From Kaistia sp. 32K (GTDB taxonomy: Bacteria; Pseudomonadota; Alphaproteobacteria; Rhizobiales; Kaistiaceae), in NCBI RefSeq assembly GCF_016629525.1, contig NZ_AP024269.1, positions 62,001 through 126,000 of the forward strand: 64,000 bases of DNA, in the 5' to 3' direction. Both the position numbers and the translations under genes were made by a program. Shown here piece by piece: positions 61,470 through 64,000 of this stretch. The stretch's first letter is position 1; the number at the start of each line of letters is the position of its first letter. The notes beneath the pieces were generated by a model. The model was not told the DNA's origin. It ran no database searches and saw only the letters and a program-made list of their open reading frames with translations.

Positions 61470-63343
61470 GCCTCATGCACCAAAGCATTCTCGATTCGGG
61501 ATATGCGTTCCGCAGCCGTAGCACGACTTGCGGTAGTAGCGTCCAGGGTTCTACCCGCGTCATCCGGCGCGGGGGAGGTCGCGCTGGCGATCGCCTTGGA
61601 AAGCCGCGCCAGGCGCGCCGCTTCCTCGGGATCGCTCGCTTCGGCGAGCAGCAGGCTGGCCGGAAGCTGCTCCGCCTCGGCCATGACGATTTCGAAACGG
61701 CGAAGCTCGGCGTCGCTCGGCCGCAGCGAGGCCGGCTCGTAATGGGCCACGGCGAGGTGGTCGGCCGCCTGCCGGAGGTCGACCGTCGCGGCGGCCGCCT
61801 CGTTGACCAAGGCGCGGCGATCGCCGCGCGGCAAAGCGGCGAGGCGCGACAGCGTCGCCAGCGCGCTCGAGAGTTCCGCGCGCGCCGACACAGTGACGCC
61901 GACCGGCCAGATCCGCGTGAAGATCAGATAGACGAGCAGGTTGCCGACCAGGATGCCGACGATGCGGTCGCGGGCCGAATCCATGTCGAGGCTAGGCTCG
62001 AAGCCCTGCAGCACGGTGAGCAGGAAGGCGAGGCCGATCTGCACGCCGCCATAGGAGATCCGCTCGCTGCCGGAGGAGACCCAGGCGGCCGGCAGCAGGG
62101 CCACGAACACCAGCACCATCAGGCCGCCGACGCTGGTGATGTTCGGAATGACGAACAGAATGGCGCCGATGCCCATGGCGGCGCCGATCAGGCAGCCGAT
62201 GATGCGCAGCGTGAGCTTGTGCACCGTCTCGCCGGTGGTGCCGAGCGAGGCGACGAAGCAGGTGATCATCGCGGTATGGATGCCCTGCCAGTCGATGCCG
62301 GCATAGACGATGTAGGCGATCATCGCCGCGAGCGTGGTCTTCAGCGCGAAACGCTGGTGGTTCGGGTTTGTGAGCGCGTCGGCGGCGAAGAACGGCTCCT
62401 GCGCCATGACGGGCCAGGTCTGGTTGGGCTCCGCCATTTCGGCGAGCGCCGACCAAGCTTCCCGGAGCGCCGGATCGTCGGTCGCCGGCGGCATTTCGTC
62501 GGGAGCGGGGATGTCGCCTTCGCTCCGGATCGCCGCGGCGACCTTCCGGCAATGCGCGGCGAGGCGCGCGCGCTCTTCCGCCGTCACGTCGGCGGGCAGC
62601 GCGGATACGGCGAGCATCAGCGCATAGCTCTGCTCGATCGCATGCGCCAGCCGGTTCGAGACGCGGTTGGGCACATAGTGCAGCACGCGGGTCAAAAGCG
62701 CCCGCTGGTCGTGGTCGGCATTGCCTTCGCGCAGGAGCTCGCGCAGCCGGGCGAGGCTCGCCGCGTCGTGCGCTTCCGCGTGGTCCGCCGCCGCCTCGAC
62801 GCGGTCGCGCCACGTCGTCCGCAGCAGGCGCGACGGCTTCCAGCCGAGCACGAGGTTGAAGCACAGCATCAGCGCCATCGGCATCGTCACCATCTGCCAG
62901 GCGTACAGCAGGCCGCGCGTCACGGCCTCGCCGAATGGCGCGGCGCTGACGAGCGACAGCGCGAAGGTGATGACGAGCGCCATGTCCGAGCCCAGGTCGC
63001 CGAGCTTGCTGACCGAGCCGAGATAGACGAAGGCGAAGGAGGCGAGCGCCATCACCGCCAGTCGCAGGAAGGGGATCTCGATCGTCCATCGCGTCAGCAG
63101 GAAGACCAGTGCGACGAAGACCGTGACGAGGATGGTGGCGCCGATGGCAAGCGCGATGTTGGTCGAGGCGTCCTGCTTCATCAGATAGATGATCAGGTAG
63201 CAGCCGATCGCCGGTTCCGGGATCTTGTAGATCATGGCGACGGCGGCGACGAGCGCACAGAGCAGCGCGACCCGCCATGTCATGCCGAAGCGACCCTCGA
63301 AGGGCCGGAGATCGGCGATGACCTGGTGGATCCGCAGCGACAT
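61466..63343 (-). CDS. FUSC-family efflux pump (aromatic acid exporter type)
   Basis: A 625-residue inner membrane protein with two membrane blocks (WRVALLCALVAAVAMIYKIPEPAIG and, in the second half, LKTTLAAMIAYIVYAGIDWQG) and a helical cytoplasmic part between and after them. GIHTAMITCFVASLGTTGET and LRIIGCLIGAAMGI are typical of the FusC/AaeB group. It lies between an HlyD-type adaptor and an outer membrane factor, so it should work as a tripartite exporter of organic acids or aromatic toxins. Confidence 0.93.
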   Translation of the reverse strand: MSLRIHQVIADLRPFEGRFGMTWRVALLCALVAAVAMIYKIPEPAIGCYLIIYLMKQDASTNIALAIGATILVTVFVALVFLLTRWTIEIPFLRLAVMALASFAFVYLGSVSKLGDLGSDMALVITFALSLVSAAPFGEAVTRGLLYAWQMVTMPMALMLCFNLVLGWKPSRLLRTTWRDRVEAAADHAEAHDAASLARLRELLREGNADHDQRALLTRVLHYVPNRVSNRLAHAIEQSYALMLAVSALPADVTAEERARLAAHCRKVAAAIRSEGDIPAPDEMPPATDDPALREAWSALAEMAEPNQTWPVMAQEPFFAADALTNPNHQRFALKTTLAAMIAYIVYAGIDWQGIHTAMITCFVASLGTTGETVHKLTLRIIGCLIGAAMGIGAILFVIPNITSVGGLMVLVFVALLPAAWVSSGSERISYGGVQIGLAFLLTVLQGFEPSLDMDSARDRIVGILVGNLLVYLIFTRIWPVGVTVSARAELSSALATLSRLAALPRGDRRALVNEAAAATVDLRQAADHLAVAHYEPASLRPSDAELRRFEIVMAEAEQLPASLLLAEASDPEEAARLARLSKAIASATSPAPDDAGRTLDATTASRATAAERISRIENALVHEA

Positions 63344-63347
63344 CGGC

Positions 63348-64000
63348 TCAGCAGCGCTCGGCGCTGTGGATGGTGGCGAGCGCCGAGGCGCCGGCGCGCA
63401 TCAGGTTTTCCGGCGGGTTGTCGAGCAGGATGCGGACCGGGAAGCGCTGCGAGATGCGCACCCAGTTCAGCGTCTTCGGCACATAGGGCAGGCTGCGCGG
63501 GATCGGCAGCACTTCGCCGGAGCTGACGCCCCAGCCGATGCCGACGACCCGGCCCCGGATCGGGATCGACTGGTTCGCCATGACATAGCTGGTGGCGCAG
63601 GCGCCGACCTCGATCCGCTTCAGCTCGGTTTCGCGGAAGGCGGCGGTGACGAACCACTGCTCGGTGTCGATCAGGGTGAAGACCGACTGGCCGGTGATCA
63701 CGAATTCGCCGGTCGAGACGTTCAGCCCGACGACGAGGCCGTCATGCGGCGAGCGGACCTCGGTATCGGCGAGGTTGCGCTCCGCCAGCGCGAGCGCGGC
63801 CTTGCGCGCCTGCACCAGCGCGTCGGCGCCGTCGGCGGTGGAGACCAGCGCCTCGGCTGCCTCGCGCTGCGCGATCGCCTGCTTCAGGCTGATCGCGGCA
63901 TCGCGCTTGGCGGTCGCGGCGTCGTCGACCTGCTGCGCCGTGACATAGCCCTTGGGACGAAGCGCCGTCAGGCGGTCGAGGGTCTGCGTCGCCAGCTCGA
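63348..64000 (-). CDS. HlyD/EmrA-family adaptor (5' end outside window)
   Basis: The C-terminal 216 residues of a membrane fusion protein. A coiled-coil helix (RKAALALAERNLADTEVRSP) leads into the second lipoyl half (SPHDGLVVGLNVSTGEFV) and the beta-barrel (FVTAAFRETELKRIEVG, PVRILLDNPPENLMRAGAS). It is the first known gene of the HlyD-FUSC-OMF operon; its start and any upstream regulator lie beyond 64000. The stop is 4 bp before the FUSC start. Confidence 0.9.
   Translation of the reverse strand, partial: ELATQTLDRLTALRPKGYVTAQQVDDAATAKRDAAISLKQAIAQREAAEALVSTADGADALVQARKAALALAERNLADTEVRSPHDGLVVGLNVSTGEFVITGQSVFTLIDTEQWFVTAAFRETELKRIEVGACATSYVMANQSIPIRGRVVGIGWGVSSGEVLPIPRSLPYVPKTLNWVRISQRFPVRILLDNPPENLMRAGASALATIHSAERC

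Noticed and set aside
1..64000. CRISPR arrays, tRNA/rRNA genes, insertion sequences, phage integrases
   Set aside because: No regularly spaced repeats with spacers, no tRNA-like cloverleaf segments, and no transposase or integrase motifs were noticed on reading both strands.

Overview
The window looks like a chromosomal segment of a high-G+C alphaproteobacterium of the order Hyphomicrobiales (Rhizobiales). The evidence is the two Omp25/Omp31-type outer membrane proteins, an ExoY-type sugar transferase, the ureABCEFGD plus urea-transporter order known from Brucella ure-2, and several dispersed palindromic intergenic repeats. The genus cannot be fixed from the sequence alone. No tRNA, rRNA, CRISPR array, transposase or phage gene was seen.

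Layout. 1-2082: an aldo/keto reductase (cut by the window edge) divergent from a LacI-family regulator, with a good LacI-type operator between them. 2104-7167: a TetR-controlled RND multidrug pump (adaptor and permease) with an Acr-like operator in the divergent promoter. 7399-12945: first half of an exopolysaccharide (EPS) locus: ExoY-type priming transferase, two GT4 glycosyltransferases, a flippase and a sugar-nucleotide SDR. 13231-15277: tandem duplicated major outer membrane protein genes, each with a copy of the same upstream regulatory region and the same terminator. 15295-17001: a palindromic repeat, a perfect Zur-box palindrome, a zinc GTPase (COG0523) and a small Cys-containing partner. 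16998-22392: a periplasmic thiol-redox operon (DsbD, a DsbA/DsbG-like protein, a lipoprotein L,D-transpeptidase) divergent from a QseBC/PmrAB-type two-component system, with a PmrA-type box in the shared promoter. 22395-34027: second half of the EPS locus: Wzz/GumC-like protein, a second flippase, SDR, a secreted GH44 glycosidase, two GT2 enzymes, an O-antigen-polymerase-like protein, a DUF6492-like protein and a Gfo/Idh/MocA oxidoreductase.

34113-45856 is a catabolic region on the minus strand: IclR regulator, TIM-barrel amidohydrolase, class III aminotransferase, a sugar-type ABC importer (binding protein and two permeases, no ATPase), a Gfo/Idh/MocA dehydrogenase, an N-acyl-D-amino-acid deacylase-like enzyme, a D-threonine aldolase/D-serine dehydratase-like PLP enzyme and a beta-propeller lactonase. 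The chain of 4-nt overlaps suggests one pathway for an unknown sugar or amino-sugar/D-amino-acid conjugate. 46121-48586 holds a probable gene remnant and a lone FUSC transporter. 48650-56398 is a complete urease operon (ureA, B, C, E, F, G, D) followed by a urea transporter and a protein resembling a K+ channel with an altered filter. A LuxR-type regulator lies divergently across a 490-bp, relatively A+T-rich gap. 58023-59714 is an AspT/YidE-family transporter. 59907-64000 is a tripartite efflux system (HlyD-type adaptor, FUSC pump, TolC-type outer membrane factor) running off the right edge.

Many adjacent genes share ATGA or TGATG start/stop junctions, pointing to translational coupling inside operons. 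Long open frames opposite the real genes are common here because of the high G+C and were left out.
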